DNA from: Streptomyces sp. PTY087I2
GTDB taxonomy: Bacteria > Actinomycetota > Actinomycetes > Streptomycetales > Streptomycetaceae
DNA length: 64,000 nt
NCBI RefSeq assembly: GCF_001687325.1
Contig: NZ_LZRD01000001.1
Span: 124,001 to 188,000 of the forward strand
Direction of reading: 5' to 3'
The translations under genes were made by a program, and so were the position numbers. Below the pieces are notes generated by a model, which was not told the DNA's origin, did not search any database, and saw only the letters and a program-made list of their open reading frames with translations. Each line of letters begins with the position of its first letter. Positions within the stretch are counted from its first letter, which is position 1. Of this stretch, positions 34,290 to 42,550 are shown piece after piece.

Positions 34290-35141
34290 TCAGACGCGGT
34301 GCGGCACCGTGATGCGGTAGCCGTCCGCCAGCAGCCGGGGGAGGTAGCGGCGCAGGGCGGCGACGCTCTGGGAGCGGTCGCCGCCCGCGTCGTGCGAGAG
34401 GACGACGACACCGGGCGCCGCCCCGTCCAGCACCCGGCGGACGATCGTGCCGGTCCCCGGTGTCTTCCAGTCGAGCGTGTCCACGGTCCAGGCCATCGGC
34501 TCCATGCCCAACTCGGCCCCGATCTCGAAGGAGTTGCGGTTCCACGCGCCGTAGGGGGCGCGATACCACAGCGGCGGGGCGCCGAGCACCCGTTCCACCA
34601 CGTCGCTGGTACGCCCCAGCTCGTCGCGGATCGCGGGGCGGGAGAGCTTCGGGACCAGCGGGTGGGACCAGGTGTGGTTGCCCACCACATGCCCGTCGTC
34701 GGCCATCGCGCGCAGCAGGTCCGGGTTGCCGTCGGCCATCTCGCCGCAGACGAAGAACATCGCGCGGACCGAGTGCTTGCGCAGCGTGGCCAGGATGCCC
34801 GGGGTGTACAGCGGGTCGGGGCCGTCGTCGAAGCTGAGGACCATCGAGTGACCGAGGTCGGGAAGGTGCTCGAAGGGCCGGGTCCGCACGGGCGGCCTGG
34901 CCGGCCTGAACCGGGCGGGCGTCCCCGCGGTCATGGGGTCGAGCCGGTACGGGGAGGGCCGGCCCCGCACGTTCGCCGGAGGCCCGGCGGCAGCGGCGGG
35001 CGGGGTGCCCGCGGTGCGGGCGGGGCGGCCGGGCGTCGATGCCGGATCGGCGACGACCAGGTGTACGGCGGCGGCGGTTCCGAGGCCGAGGGCGATCCTC
35101 AGCAGGGTGCGGCGCTCGGGTCCGGTGTGATCGCGTGTCAT
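34290..35141 (-). CDS. Exported polysaccharide deacetylase (NodB domain)
   Basis: A 283-residue secreted hydrolase. The N-terminus has a twin-arginine-like signal (ERRTLLRIALGLGTAAAVHLVV), suggesting Tat export. The NodB domain (about 95-283) shows motif 1 SFDDGPD (catalytic Asp plus metal Asp), motif 2 HTWSHP (metal His pair), motif 3 RAPYG, motif 4 TVDTLDW and motif 5 VVVLSHDAG. It removes acetyl groups from peptidoglycan, chitin or other surface glycans. It is convergent with the sortase and belongs to the envelope-modification island. ATG 35141 is the start that exposes the signal, although its ribosome-binding site is weak. Confidence 0.9.
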   Translation of the reverse strand: MTRDHTGPERRTLLRIALGLGTAAAVHLVVADPASTPGRPARTAGTPPAAAAGPPANVRGRPSPYRLDPMTAGTPARFRPARPPVRTRPFEHLPDLGHSMVLSFDDGPDPLYTPGILATLRKHSVRAMFFVCGEMADGNPDLLRAMADDGHVVGNHTWSHPLVPKLSRPAIRDELGRTSDVVERVLGAPPLWYRAPYGAWNRNSFEIGAELGMEPMAWTVDTLDWKTPGTGTIVRRVLDGAAPGVVVLSHDAGGDRSQSVAALRRYLPRLLADGYRITVPHRV

Positions 35142-35293
35142 GGCCAACTGCTCGCACGGCCGGACGTCCGCCCCGCCCGTCGACACCGGATCTCGACCGT
35201 TTTGTACCCGATCGACGCAGTATGTTCATATTCGTCGGGGCCCGCCGACGGCCCGGCTGCTTCCTCCGGGGACGAGCCGATAGCCTCGGAGCC

Positions 35294-35755
35294 GTGACAG
35301 AGCAGCAGCCCGATCGGTTCGAACGCGGTACGGACGGCCCCAAGGTGATCGTCGCGGGGCTGGACGGCTCCGATTCGTCGATGCGCGCGGCGGCCTACGC
35401 CGCCGGACTGGCCCGCCGGCAGAACGCCGTGCTGACCCTGGTGTACGTCCAGCCGGTCATGACGGCGGGCGCCGCCCTGGGCGTACCGGTGGGTGATGCG
35501 ACGGGGGAGGTCGCGGACGCCCTGGTCTCGGAGATCCGGGAGGCGGCGGAGCGCTTCAGGGATGTGTGGGACGTGCGCTGGGAGTTCCACACCTTCCGGG
35601 GCGACCCCTACAACGGGCTGGTGACGGCGGCCGACGAGCTGAAGGCGGACGCGGTGGTGGTCGGGGCATCGGAGTCGGCCGGGCACCGCTTCATCGGTTC
35701 GGTGGCGGTGCGGCTGGTGAAGGCGGGGCGCTGGCCGGTCACCGTGGTGCCGTAG
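35294..35755 (+). CDS. Universal stress protein (UspA domain)
   Basis: A 153-residue cytosolic Usp. The fold begins KVIVAGLDGSDSSMRAAAYAAGLARRQNAVLTLVYV. It ends with the nucleotide-binding region DAVVVGASESAGHRFIGSVAVRLVKAGRWPVTVVP, slightly shortened relative to the usual G-2X-G-9X-GS pattern. Usp proteins bind ATP or c-AMP and respond to starvation or redox stress. GTG 35294 is preceded by GGAG only 2 nt upstream. It is a single gene, convergent with the CapA gene. Confidence 0.88.
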   Translation: MTEQQPDRFERGTDGPKVIVAGLDGSDSSMRAAAYAAGLARRQNAVLTLVYVQPVMTAGAALGVPVGDATGEVADALVSEIREAAERFRDVWDVRWEFHTFRGDPYNGLVTAADELKADAVVVGASESAGHRFIGSVAVRLVKAGRWPVTVVP

Positions 35756-35771
35756 GCCCCGCCGCCGACCG

Positions 35772-36980
35772 CTACTTGCCCATGAGGAGCCCGTCCCGGT
35801 CCGCGCCCCGGCCGAGGACGACGGTACGGATGCGGTCGCGGACCTCGCGCAGCTGCTCGGCGCCTTCCCCGGAAGAGCCGAGGGCGGCATTGAGGTTGAC
35901 GGCCCGTCCGGTGACGGTGTCGTACCACTGGGGGACGAACTCCGCCTTCCTCACCGTCCAGCGCTCACCGGGTTTCGCGGGCGGCGCGAAGGTGAAGCGG
36001 CCCATCGAGCTCTGGTTGCCGCGCGGGTCCTGGGCGCCCTCGTAGTTGACCATCGCTCCGGCGATCTGATCGCCCATGCCGTAGACGACCCAGGTGCCGT
36101 TGACCTTCTCGTACGCCTGGGGCACATGGGCGTGGGTGCCGATGATCAGGTCGATGTCGGGGCGGCCGTTGTCCGTGGAGGCGGTGAGCCGCTCGGCGAG
36201 CTCCAGTTGCCGCGCGTCGGGTTCGTCCTGCCATTCGGTGCCCCAGTGGATGGAGAGGACGACGACGTCGGCGCCGGCCCGGCGGGCCGCCCTGGCCTCC
36301 TCGATGATCTTCCGCTCGTCGGTGACGTTGACCGTCCAGGGCCGGCCGGCGGGGAGCGGGATGTCGTTGGTGCCGTAGGTGTACGCGAGGTGGGCGACCT
36401 TGGCCGCGCCCTTCCCCGGTCCGGCGGGCAGGATCGTGGGGCGGGCGGCCTCGGCGGCGGTACGGGCGGAGCCGGCGTGCCGGATGCCCGCCTCGTCCAG
36501 GGCGTCGAGTGTGCGCCGGACTCCGTCGGCCCCGTCGTCGAGGGTGTGGTTGGAGGCGGTGGAGCAGGAGTCGAACCCGGTGGTGCGCAGGGCCGTGGCG
36601 ATCTCGGGGGGCGACTTGAAGTTCGGGTAGCCGGTGTAGGGGCCGCCCTCCTTCCCGTACACGGTCTCCATATGACAGAACGCCAGGTCCGCGCCGGAGA
36701 CGACCGGGGCGACACCGGCCAGCATCGGGGCGAAGTCGTAGCCGGCGTCGTCCGCGTCGACGGCGGCCTGGTCGATGACGGAGGAGTGCGGCAGGACGTC
36801 ACCCGCGGCGAGGAGCGTGAACGGGCGGGGCCCGTCGGCGTCCTGGCCGCCCGCACCCCGGGCGGCGGCGGGCGATCCGCTCGGCGCGGGGGTCGTGGGC
36901 TGCTGCCCGGTGCAGCCGGTGGCCGCGGCGAGCAGAAGGGCGAGGGCGGCCACGGTGCCCGGTCGGATGCGCTGCGTCAT
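35772..36980 (-). CDS. CapA-family lipoprotein
   Basis: A 402-residue lipoprotein. The signal ends in the lipobox AATGC and a Pro/Ala linker precedes the domain. The metallophosphatase-like PGA_cap domain has LLAAGDVLPHSS, FCHMETVYGKEG, ASNHTLDDG, VVLSIHWGTEW and IIGTHAHVPQ, all the usual metal and catalytic positions. CapA proteins take part in poly-gamma-glutamate capsule or other extracellular polymer steps; no capBC genes are here, so the polymer is unknown. It is convergent with the Usp gene. Confidence 0.9.
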   Translation of the reverse strand: MTQRIRPGTVAALALLLAAATGCTGQQPTTPAPSGSPAAARGAGGQDADGPRPFTLLAAGDVLPHSSVIDQAAVDADDAGYDFAPMLAGVAPVVSGADLAFCHMETVYGKEGGPYTGYPNFKSPPEIATALRTTGFDSCSTASNHTLDDGADGVRRTLDALDEAGIRHAGSARTAAEAARPTILPAGPGKGAAKVAHLAYTYGTNDIPLPAGRPWTVNVTDERKIIEEARAARRAGADVVVLSIHWGTEWQDEPDARQLELAERLTASTDNGRPDIDLIIGTHAHVPQAYEKVNGTWVVYGMGDQIAGAMVNYEGAQDPRGNQSSMGRFTFAPPAKPGERWTVRKAEFVPQWYDTVTGRAVNLNAALGSSGEGAEQLREVRDRIRTVVLGRGADRDGLLMGK

Positions 36981-37247
36981 CTGCTCGACTCCATGTTCGG
37001 ATGATTACGACCATCCGACTACACAGATCTTCATATCGGAGAATCAAGGAGCATTGCCGCATACCTAGCTGAACTGGTCGTACCGGCCGACCCCGACGGC
37101 CCCTCGACCGTTCACCGCACCATTCGCCGCACTGAGCGACCGCTCGTCGCACGCCTCGGCGCACCGCCTGTTCCCGCGCCGCCGAATGCGTTCGTATACG
37201 CCAGTCGGCAACGCGGCCGTCAGGGGCCTCGGCGGGAGAGGACGTTC

Positions 37248-37820
37248 ATGAAGACCACCACGACGACCGACGAACGGACCCTGGCGGAGTTGCAGCGGGA
37301 ACACGGCCCCGCCCTGTTCCACTTCCTCCTCGGTCTCACCTTCCGGGACCGGCAGCGGGCCGAGGACCTGGTGCAGGAGACGCTCGTACGCGCCTGGCAG
37401 CACCCCGAGGCGTTCGACGCGCCCTACGACTCGATGCGGCCGTGGCTGTTCACCGTCGGCCGCCGCCTCGCCATCGACGCGCGCCGCTCCCGCCAGGCCC
37501 GTCCCGTCGAGGTCAGCGACACGGTGCTGGAGAGCACTCCGGACGCCCTGGACACCGCGGACCGCGCGGTGCGCACCCTGGACGTCCGGGAGGCGGTGCG
37601 CACCCTGAGCCCGGAGCACCGCGCGGTGCTGGTGCAGATCTACTTCCGCGGGCTGAGCGTCGGCGAGACGGCGGAGGTGCTCGGCATCCCGGCGGGGACC
37701 GTCAAGTCCCGTTCGTACTATGCCCTTCGGGTCCTCTCCCGTACGCTGCCCGGCTACTCCCGCAGGTCCTCCGCCCGGAGCAGCGCCAGCAGGGCGGAGG
37801 CGTCGGCCACCTCCACATAG
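37248..37820 (+). CDS. ECF RNA polymerase sigma factor
   Basis: A 190-residue sigma-70-type ECF factor. Region 2 reads GPALFHFLLGLTFRDRQRAEDLVQETLVRAWQH...MRPWLFTVGRRLAID. Region 4 reads REAVRTLSPEHRAVLVQIYFRGLSVGETAEVLGIPAGTVKSRSYYALRVL. It resembles ECF39-type factors from memory. A Ser/Arg/Ala-rich tail after region 4 (about 20 residues) is low complexity and overlaps, antisense, the 3' end of a small zinc-binding anti-sigma gene by 67 bp. AGAGGA lies 6 nt before the ATG. The anti-sigma gene is normally co-directional, so this arrangement is unusual. Confidence 0.92.
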   Translation: MKTTTTTDERTLAELQREHGPALFHFLLGLTFRDRQRAEDLVQETLVRAWQHPEAFDAPYDSMRPWLFTVGRRLAIDARRSRQARPVEVSDTVLESTPDALDTADRAVRTLDVREAVRTLSPEHRAVLVQIYFRGLSVGETAEVLGIPAGTVKSRSYYALRVLSRTLPGYSRRSSARSSASRAEASATST

Positions 37821-37951
37821 GCCCGGGCGCAGGCGTCGCAGCCCTGGAGATGACGGGCGACCCGGCAGGTCTCCTCGGCGTCCAGGGCGTCCAGGACGTA
37901 CGCCCCCAGCAGCAGGCGCACATGCGGGTCGTCGCCGGGGTCGGCACTCAT
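37754..37951 (-). CDS. Minimal zinc-binding anti-sigma factor (ZAS domain only)
   Basis: A 65-residue soluble protein consisting almost only of a zf-HC2/ZAS domain: HVRLLLGAYVLDALDAEETCRVARHLQGCDACARAY, giving His, CxxC zinc ligands. It lacks the membrane segment and outer domain of most anti-sigma factors. GAGG lies 6 nt before ATG 37951. It is convergent with the ECF sigma gene and overlaps its 3' end, so the two transcripts are complementary there. It would bind and hold the neighbouring sigma factor, releasing it when zinc or a thiol is lost, as in RsrA-like proteins (inference). Confidence 0.82.
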   Translation of the reverse strand: MSADPGDDPHVRLLLGAYVLDALDAEETCRVARHLQGCDACARAYVEVADASALLALLRAEDLRE

Positions 37952-38063
37952 TCGCAGCCTCGCATCTCCTGGGCGATCCTCCCCTTCTGCCCACGCGGGG
38001 CGTCCGCCCCCGGTTCAATGCTGCGTGAAGCCCGGTACCGAGCAAGGAAAGAGGCGAGACGGG

Positions 38064-38579
38064 ATGCGTCCCGAGGATACGGATGGGACCGGTGGGAACG
38101 GGCTCCGGGTCCCGATGACCTGGCTGACCACCGAGTATCTGGCCGATGAGCTGTTACGGACCGGCGATCTGATGGAGCCGACGACGCTGGAGTTCCGGGC
38201 AGGGCGGGACGCACTCGCGCTGACGATGTTCCTGTGCGAGTTCCCCCGGGACGCGCCCGCCCCGCGGGCCCTGCCCGAGCCCCGGGTGGACGAACTACGT
38301 GTGCTCACGGCGTACGAGGGCACCTGGCGCAGCTGGATCTGCGAGCGGCTGACGGAGTCGGAACGGTGCGCCGGGCCCGGCGATCCGGATCTGGCGCTGG
38401 CCCGGGCAACCTGGCGCTGGCTGGAGGAGACCGAGCTGCTCGCGGCGGACCTGGACGCGATCGGCCCCGGCGCCTGGGAGTCGTCGGCCGATCCGGCGGA
38501 GGAGGGCGAGGTCCGGGTCTGGACGCCGGCCTGGCAGCTGGGGCTGCCGCTGGGGCATCTGGCCGTCCATCTGTGCTGA
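38064..38579 (+). CDS. Hypothetical protein with a TTA codon
   Basis: A 171-residue soluble acidic protein of unknown family. The main body is MTWLTTEYLADELLRTGDL, then a Trp-rich helical part (TAYEGTWRSWICERLTESERC, ATWRWLEETELLAADLDAI, RVWTPAWQLGLPLGHLAVHLC). No signal or membrane segment is seen; three Cys may be structural. ATG 38064 is preceded by a GAGG-containing purine-rich stretch, while GTG 38025 would add 13 residues. Leu31 is encoded by TTA (38154-38156), so translation should need bldA tRNA. It is convergent with the LytS-like kinase gene (9-bp gap). Confidence 0.7.
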   Translation: MRPEDTDGTGGNGLRVPMTWLTTEYLADELLRTGDLMEPTTLEFRAGRDALALTMFLCEFPRDAPAPRALPEPRVDELRVLTAYEGTWRSWICERLTESERCAGPGDPDLALARATWRWLEETELLAADLDAIGPGAWESSADPAEEGEVRVWTPAWQLGLPLGHLAVHLC

Positions 38580-38588
38580 CGGACCTCT

Positions 38589-39779
38589 TCAGGAACCGTG
38601 CACGCCCGCACGGTACTTGGGCAGCCGCAGCGTGATCTTCATGCCCGCTCCGACCCCGGTCTCGATGACGAGCCCGTAGTCGTCCCCGTACACCTGGCGC
38701 AGCCGCTCGTCCACGTTGAGCAGGCCGATGCCGGTGGAGGCGCCGCCCTCGCCGCGCAGGATCTGGCGCAGCCGCTCGGGGTCCATCCCGGTCCCGTCGT
38801 CCTCGATGACCACCTCCGCCTCCGAACCGGCGTCCAGGGCGCTGATGGTGATCCGGCTGCGGGTGACCGCCCCTTCGAGGCCGTGCTTGACGGCGTTCTC
38901 CACCAGCGGCTGGAGACACAGGAACGGCAGCGCGACCGGCAGCACCTCGGGGGCGACCTGGAGGGTCACGGCGAGGCGTTCGCCGAAGCGGGCGCGGACG
39001 AGGGCCAAGTACTGGTCGATGGAGTGCAGTTCGTCCGCCAGGGTGGTGAACTCCCCGTGCCGGCGGAACGAGTAGCGGGTGAAGTCCGCGAACTCCAGGA
39101 GCAGTTCGCGGGCCTGTTCGGGGTCGGTCCGGACGAACGAGGCGATGGCGGCCAGGGAGTTGAAGATGAAGTGCGGGGAGATCTGGGCTCGCAGCGCCTT
39201 GATCTCGGCCTCGATGAGCTGTGTACGGGAGCGGTCCAGCTCGGCCAGTTCCAACTGGACGCAGACCCAGCGCGCCACCTCCCCCGCCGCCCGGGCCAGC
39301 ACCGCCGACTCGCGCGGGGCGTAGGCGACGAGCGCGCCCAGGACCCGGTTCTCAACGGTGAGCGGGACGGCGACGGCCCAGCGCAGCGGGCAGTCGAGGT
39401 CACCGCAGCCGCTGTCGAAGGCGGTGTCGCGGCCGTTGTCCAGCAGCACCTTCAGATGCCCCATCACGTCCTTGCCGTGGTGGTGCCCGGCCCCGTCCCA
39501 GACGAGCACCCGCTCCCGGTCGGTGAGGCAGAGGGCGTCGGTGCCGAGGAGGGAGCGCAGCCTGCGGGCGGCCCGCCGGGCGCTCTCCTCGGTGAGCCCG
39601 GCCCGCAGCGGCGGGGCGGCCAGCGACGCGGTGTGCAGGGTCTCGAAGGTGGCGTGCTCGACGGGCGTGCCGACGTCGCTGGGGCGCACCGGGCGGGCGG
39701 TGCGGCGGCCCAGCAGCCAGCCGGTGCCGAGCAGCAGCGCGGCGAGGACGACGACCACGGCGACGGCGGCCCCGGTCAT
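38589..39779 (-). CDS. LytS/YpdA-like sensor histidine kinase
   Basis: A 396-residue kinase. A single N-terminal membrane segment (AVAVVVVLAALLLGTGWLLG) is followed by a GAF-like sensing region (about 50-185) and then the His_kinase domain ISPHFIFNSLAAIASFV with the phospho-His near residue 202. The ATPase core has LPFLCLQPLVENAVKHGLEG, VIEDDGTGMD and GIGLLNVDERL. It overlaps the symporter gene by 4 nt and would phosphorylate the LytTR regulator at the head of the operon. By analogy with BtsS/YpdA it may sense pyruvate or another small acid (inference). Confidence 0.92.
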   Translation of the reverse strand: MTGAAVAVVVVLAALLLGTGWLLGRRTARPVRPSDVGTPVEHATFETLHTASLAAPPLRAGLTEESARRAARRLRSLLGTDALCLTDRERVLVWDGAGHHHGKDVMGHLKVLLDNGRDTAFDSGCGDLDCPLRWAVAVPLTVENRVLGALVAYAPRESAVLARAAGEVARWVCVQLELAELDRSRTQLIEAEIKALRAQISPHFIFNSLAAIASFVRTDPEQARELLLEFADFTRYSFRRHGEFTTLADELHSIDQYLALVRARFGERLAVTLQVAPEVLPVALPFLCLQPLVENAVKHGLEGAVTRSRITISALDAGSEAEVVIEDDGTGMDPERLRQILRGEGGASTGIGLLNVDERLRQVYGDDYGLVIETGVGAGMKITLRLPKYRAGVHGS

Positions 39780-41281
39780 CGCTCCCTCCCGACGGCAGCT
39801 CGCGCGGAGGAGAGGGCTTCGGGGAGGTGGAAGCGGGTCATGGCGGCGTTGGTGCCCGGGGGGATGCGCCCCGGGGTGGCGAGCGAGACGAGGATCATCG
39901 CGAGGAAGCCGACGGGCACGGACCAGACGGCGGGCCAGGCGAGCAGGGCGTGCGGCCAGCCCGGTGGGCGTACGGCTCCGCTGACGGTGATGGCCACGGC
40001 GAGGAGCGCGGACCCGCCGCCGAGCAGGAGCCCCGCGACGGCCCCGGGCGGGGTGAGCCGCCGCCACCAGATGCCGAGGACGAGCAGCGGGCAGAAGGAG
40101 GAGGCCGAGACGGCGAAGGCCATGCCCACCGCGTCGGCCACCGGCACCCGGCTGACCAGCAGGGACCCGGCGAGCGGCACGGCGATGGCGAGGACGGTGG
40201 CGAGCCGGAAGTGGCGTACCCCGCGCGAGGGCAGGACGTCCTGGGTGATGACCCCGGCGACGGCCATGGTGAGCCCGGAGGCGGTGGACAGGAACGCGGC
40301 GAACGCCCCGCCCGCGATCAGCGCCCCGAGGAAGTCGCCGCCGAGTCCGCCGATGACCCGGGCGGGCAGCAGCAGGACGGCGGCGTCCGCGTCTCCCCCG
40401 TACCGCAGTTCGGGGGTGTAGAGCCGGCCGAGCGCCCCGTAGATCGGGGGCAGCAGGTAGAAGAGGCCGACCAGGGCGAGGACAGCGACGGTGGTGCGGC
40501 GGGCGTCGCGGCCGTTGGGGCTGGTGTAGAAGCGGACGACGACGTGGGGCAGGCCCATGGTGCCGAGGAAGGTCGCCACGATCAGCCCGTACGTGGCGTA
40601 CAGCGGGTGGTCGGCGCGGAAGACGGCGAGCTGGTCGTCGAAGCTGACCCGGGGGCGGCCGTCGCCCTGCCAGGCGAGGACCAGGAAGAGGGCCGGGACG
40701 AGGAGGGCGGTGAGTTTCAGCCAGTACTGGAAGACCTGGACGAAGGTGATGGAGCGCATGCCGCCCGCGGCGACGGCGGCCGCGACGACGGTGGCGACGA
40801 GGACGTCGCCGAGCCAGCCGGGAGCGCCGGTGAGGATCTTCAGCGTCAGCCCGGCGCCCTGGAGCTGCGGTACGAGGTAGAGCCAGCCCGCGCCGACGAC
40901 GAGCGCGCTGACCAGGCGGCGGACCTGCCGTGATTCGAGCCGGCCCTCGGCGAAGTCGGGCAGGGTGTACGCCCCGGAGCGGCGCAGCGGTGCGGCGACG
41001 AAGACCAGGAGCACCAGATATCCGGCGGTGTAGCCGACCGGGTACCAGAGCATGTCGGGGCCGTGGACGAGGACGAGCCCGGCGACGCCGAGGAAGGAGG
41101 CGGCGGAAAGGTATTCGCCGCTGATCGCGGCGGCGTTGAGGCGGGGCCGCACGGTGCGGGAGGCGACGTAGAAGTCGGAGGTCGTACGGGAGATGCGCAG
41201 GCCGAAGCCGCCGACGAGGACGGTGGCGAGGACGACGAGGGCGACCGCCACCCAGGACGCCATGTGGTCGGGGGTGCTCAC
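39776..41281 (-). CDS. Sodium/solute symporter, ActP/MctC-like
   Basis: A 501-residue transporter with about 13 membrane segments of the SSS family. Features include DFYVASRTVRPRLNAAAISGEYLSAASFLG and the later FLSTASGLTMAVAGVITQDV, typical of cation-acetate/monocarboxylate symporters such as ActP and corynebacterial MctC. It would import acetate, pyruvate or propionate with sodium or protons. The GTG start overlaps the stop of the DUF485 gene (GTGA), and the end overlaps the kinase start. The operon order is regulator, DUF485, symporter, kinase. Confidence 0.9.
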   Translation of the reverse strand: MSTPDHMASWVAVALVVLATVLVGGFGLRISRTTSDFYVASRTVRPRLNAAAISGEYLSAASFLGVAGLVLVHGPDMLWYPVGYTAGYLVLLVFVAAPLRRSGAYTLPDFAEGRLESRQVRRLVSALVVGAGWLYLVPQLQGAGLTLKILTGAPGWLGDVLVATVVAAAVAAGGMRSITFVQVFQYWLKLTALLVPALFLVLAWQGDGRPRVSFDDQLAVFRADHPLYATYGLIVATFLGTMGLPHVVVRFYTSPNGRDARRTTVAVLALVGLFYLLPPIYGALGRLYTPELRYGGDADAAVLLLPARVIGGLGGDFLGALIAGGAFAAFLSTASGLTMAVAGVITQDVLPSRGVRHFRLATVLAIAVPLAGSLLVSRVPVADAVGMAFAVSASSFCPLLVLGIWWRRLTPPGAVAGLLLGGGSALLAVAITVSGAVRPPGWPHALLAWPAVWSVPVGFLAMILVSLATPGRIPPGTNAAMTRFHLPEALSSARAAVGRER

Positions 41282-41640
41282 GGGGCGGGGCGGCCCTCCA
41301 CCAGCCGGGCGAAGTCGCGTTCGTTGCGCTCGGCCCGGCGGACGTACCACCAGGCGGCGAGGGTGAGCGGCGGGTAGGTGGCGAAGCCGAGGACCGCCCA
41401 GACCAGGGCGGAGCTGTTCAGCGCCTCGAACAGGAGCGGCAAGGTGCCCGCGACGAGGGCGAGGACGCCGAAGACGGTGAGCCCGGCGCGCAGCTGGCCG
41501 CGCATCAGCGAGCGTACGTAGGCGCCGCCGAGGGCGGTCTGCTCGTCGATCTCCGACTGGGTGCGGTAGCGGGGCAGCGGGCGCACCCGCCGCGGCTCTC
41601 CGGTGACCACTTCGCGCCGGGGGGTTGGCTCTGCGGACAT
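41278..41640 (-). CDS. DUF485-like small membrane protein, symporter partner
   Basis: A 120-residue protein. A basic N-terminal half is followed by two membrane segments (LTVFGVLALVAGTLPLLFEAL and LVWAVLGFATYPPLTLAAWWYV) and ends YVRRAERNERDFARLVEG, which fits the C-terminus of DUF485 proteins such as YjcH, encoded beside ActP. Its role in transport is unknown; it may stabilise the symporter. The ribosome-binding site is weak. It lies 86 bp after the LytTR gene and overlaps the symporter gene by 4 nt. Confidence 0.8.
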   Translation of the reverse strand: MSAEPTPRREVVTGEPRRVRPLPRYRTQSEIDEQTALGGAYVRSLMRGQLRAGLTVFGVLALVAGTLPLLFEALNSSALVWAVLGFATYPPLTLAAWWYVRRAERNERDFARLVEGRPAP

Positions 41641-41696
41641 GGGCTCGGAGTGTAGGCGTCGCGGGGTGGTGCTGGGAAGGGTCCCCGGAAGGTCTC

Positions 41697-41734
41697 CCCA
41701 GGTCAGCGGCGGCCTCCCGGCCCGGGTCAGCGGC
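41697..41734 (-). promoter_or_regulatory. Direct repeat, candidate LytTR-binding site
   Basis: CCCAGGTCAGCGGC (41697-41710) and CCCGGGTCAGCGGC (41721-41734) form a 14-bp direct repeat with one mismatch, 24 bp apart. It covers the end of the LytTR gene and the gap before DUF485. LytTR proteins bind paired direct repeats about two helical turns apart, so this may drive the transporter genes. Confidence 0.4.
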
Positions 41735-42479
41735 CGCCCTGGCGCATCAGGAGGTCGCGCAGGGCGCGGGTGTGGCGGCGGCTGACGGCGAGCTCGGCCT
41801 CTCCGATGCGGACGCTCATGCTGCCCGCGTCCAGGCGCAGCTCGTCGATCCGGCCGAGCGCCACGAGGTGGCGGCGGTGGATCCGGACGAAGCCTCGGGA
41901 GCGCCAGCGCTCCTCCAGGGTGGTGAGCGGGATGCGGACGAGATGGCTGCCGCCGGCGGTGTGCAGGCGGGCGTAGTCGCCCTGCGCCTCGGCGTACGCG
42001 ATCTCGTCGATGGGGATGAAGCGGATGACGCCGCCGAGTTCGACGGGGATCTGGTCGCTCGCGCTGTCGTGGACGGGTGCGGACCGGTCCCCCACCTGTT
42101 CGGCGACCCGGCGGACGGCTTCGGCCAGGCGTTCGCGGCGGACGGGTTTGAGGACGTAGTCGACGGCCTTGAGGTCGAAGGCGTGGACGGCGAAGCCCTC
42201 GTGCGCGGTGACGAAGACGATGAGCGGGGGCGCGGCGAATCCGGCGAGGAGCTGGGCGACGTCGAGCCCGGTGAGACCGGCCATGTGGATGTCGAGGAAG
42301 ACCACGTCGATGGCAGACGGGTCGTCGGGGCCCGCGTCCACGGCGCTGCCGATGCGGCGCAGGGCCTCGGTCGCCCCGGTGGCGCCCTCGGCGCTGCGGA
42401 CACGGGGGTCGGCGCGCAGGAGGTAGAGGAGTTCCTCCAGGGCGGGTTGTTCGTCGTCGACGGCGAGTACGCGCAGCAT
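41727..42479 (-). CDS. LytTR response regulator
   Basis: A 250-residue two-component regulator. The receiver domain has AVDDEQPALEEL, the phospho-Asp63 in VVFLDIHMAGLTG, and the conserved Lys in DYVLKPVRRE. The LytTR DNA-binding domain (about 150-248) includes IAYAEAQGDYARLHT, FVRIHRRHLVAL and ELAVSRRHTRALRDLL. It is first in the operon with DUF485, symporter and LytS-like kinase, a layout like E. coli YpdAB/BtsSR with their transporters. It would switch on carboxylate uptake when its ligand appears (inference). Confidence 0.93.
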   Translation of the reverse strand: MLRVLAVDDEQPALEELLYLLRADPRVRSAEGATGATEALRRIGSAVDAGPDDPSAIDVVFLDIHMAGLTGLDVAQLLAGFAAPPLIVFVTAHEGFAVHAFDLKAVDYVLKPVRRERLAEAVRRVAEQVGDRSAPVHDSASDQIPVELGGVIRFIPIDEIAYAEAQGDYARLHTAGGSHLVRIPLTTLEERWRSRGFVRIHRRHLVALGRIDELRLDAGSMSVRIGEAELAVSRRHTRALRDLLMRQGGR

Positions 42480-42550
42480 GAGGCCGGAGTTTAGGGGGTA
42501 TCCAGGGCTGTGGCTTGAGTGATGCGCGGCTTGTTCCCGTACCGCAGTAC

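Noticed and set aside
36568..36580. tRNA T-loop-like sequence (GAGTCGAACCCG)
   Set aside because: It lies inside the CapA coding region, and no acceptor stem or D and anticodon arms can be folded around it.
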